From positions 10,420,098 to 10,484,097 of the forward strand of contig NC_135560.1 of the NCBI RefSeq assembly GCF_964340395.1: 64,000 bases of DNA, in the 5' to 3' direction. The notes below the pieces were generated by a model. That model was given only the letters and a program-made list of their open reading frames with translations. It was not told where the DNA came from and searched no databases. Positions 62,775 to 64,000 of the stretch are shown in pieces. This DNA is from Glandiceps talaboti. Lineage: Eukaryota > Hemichordata > Enteropneusta > Spengelidae. Each line of letters opens with the position of its first letter. The first letter of the stretch is position 1. Position numbers and translations under genes: made by a program.

Positions 62775-64000
62775 CTGTGAGGAAAGAAAACACAAACATA
62801 CAAACACAATAAGCCATCAAATCATTTTTCTGTTCAATAATTTAAATTTGTATTATTTTTAATAAAAATTTTGACAATGGAAAGTCCACACTACAAAATC
62901 CTCTCCCCGAGTACTTGCATCTTTTCTGATAGAAATCTGTCCATGAAATGGCTGTGATGTATTTTTATCAACATTTTTGAGAAGATTGGACAAAATGATA
63001 TCAAGTAAGAATATCTGGAAGTAAATATGGTTGTTTATGGGTTGACAACCTTATTCTCAAAGTGTTATTGGTGGGGGGGGGGGGGGGGGTTGTGGAAGGG
63101 GGGATTTCAATAAGGTAATGTGGAAAACATTGTCAAGCATTTTAATCCATGGTAACCATAGTAGCTGTAACATTATGAACATTTGGTCCTTATCTTCTGT
63201 ATGTTGTTTCTTTCCCCCTTTTTTTCTTGGGGGGGGGGATGTCACAATTTTCTTGCAGAGGCTGATATAGCATAGGAGCATGAATTATTATATTATTAAT
63301 TTAGCAATTGGAAGAATCTGCTTCACGAATGAATCTCTTTGAAAAGACAAAATACCTTGAATATTAAACCAAAACTTTGCCAGATGAAATCTTGTTATTT
63401 TTTGAAATCATTATTCATCTTAAACAAATTACATATTATGGTGGAAGAAAGACTGAGCAATTTTTTTTCAAGTTTTTGGTGATTTAGTTTCACGACTAAT
63501 GAACATGATTTCCAACATTCTGTTAACAGCTACTATGGCACACTAACAGATAACATATATCATTTCATCAAAGTGTTTGATTTACGCAGAGTTAACTTAA
63601 AGAGTTCAAAAATGACTTTAAAAAATCTTTTACATATTCAGATATAAGAAAATATAGAGAAATGGTTATTACAAAAGCTAGAAATATTGGCAAACAATCT
63701 TACATATTGTCTAATAAACTTTCAGGGTCCACAAAACCACAATTTTCATTGAATAGTTCAACAATATACACCATAGTTACCAAACTTCTGGTCATTTCAC
63801 ACGTAAAGATCACAAGAGGGCACTACTGATTGGCAAAGAGAAGGCTAAAATTTGGTCATGGCCACTGATCAAAGAACAATACACAAAGCCGTAAACACAA
63901 TGTTAGGTTAGGCATGTTCTGATGTCTGGTAATATCATGTCTGCTTTCTTTATGCTATAATACTCAACTATTCTGGCCCACACTCCTTGCCTGAAAACAG
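62775..64000. other. PDE8 upstream intron, no exon found
   Basis: AT-rich with G-runs at 63072-63090 and 63231-63238. I looked for the PAS/REC-domain exons of PDE8 on the - strand and did not find one I could defend. Confidence 0.5.

Noticed and set aside
62870-62935. Extra upstream PDE8 exon on the - strand (after an AG near 62925)
   Set aside because: A short open stretch, but its translation does not match the PDE8 linker and no donor is clear.

Overview
The window is animal nuclear DNA: intron-rich genes with canonical GT-AG splice sites, AT-rich non-coding sequence, very many microsatellites and many short foldback (MITE-like) repeats. The gene set (a terminal cytochrome P450 exon, a matrix metalloproteinase, KHDC4, WDR41, PDE8) points to a bilaterian. 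A full WDR41, which flies and nematodes are thought to lack, together with the high intron density, fits an invertebrate deuterostome or a lophotrochozoan. I cannot name the species.

Layout: (1) 1-1.4 kb, the last exon of a CYP2-type cytochrome P450 on the + strand. (2) 3.2-9.5 kb, a complete nine-exon matrix metalloproteinase on the - strand with a TATA box; it encodes a furin-activated enzyme with a probable GPI-anchor tail. (3) 9.5-18.9 kb, gene-poor sequence of microsatellites, a SINE-like fragment and old repeats. (4) 19.0-21.8 kb, five exons of an unrecognised multi-pass membrane protein on the - strand, 3' end not found. (5) 22.9-41.1 kb, KHDC4 on the - strand, 15 coding exons, 879 residues, with several foldback repeats in its introns. 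(6) 42.1-48.6 kb, WDR41 on the + strand, 10 exons, 454 residues. (7) 48.6-57.4 kb, non-coding sequence between two converging genes. (8) 57.4-62.8 kb, the complete catalytic domain of PDE8 on the - strand; its 5' exons lie upstream, beyond what I could find in the window.

Exons were joined by hand. Every internal junction in the four main gene models keeps phase and the complete models are open throughout: MMP 1581 nt, KHDC4 2640 nt, WDR41 1365 nt, PDE8 3' part 1161 nt.

Main points of interest: WDR41 and PDE8 sit tail-to-tail, as WDR41 and PDE8B do in human; KHDC4 and WDR41 are head-to-head across about 1 kb; WDR41 appears to lack the aromatic loop used by vertebrate WDR41 to bind the lysosomal transporter PQLC2; a 36-bp-stem hairpin lies in a KHDC4 intron; copies of the KHDC4 exon-10 splice acceptor are repeated in tandem upstream of it; clusters of AGGTCA direct repeats and CArG boxes lie in and near the PDE8 3' region; and at least seven families of short foldback elements are present.
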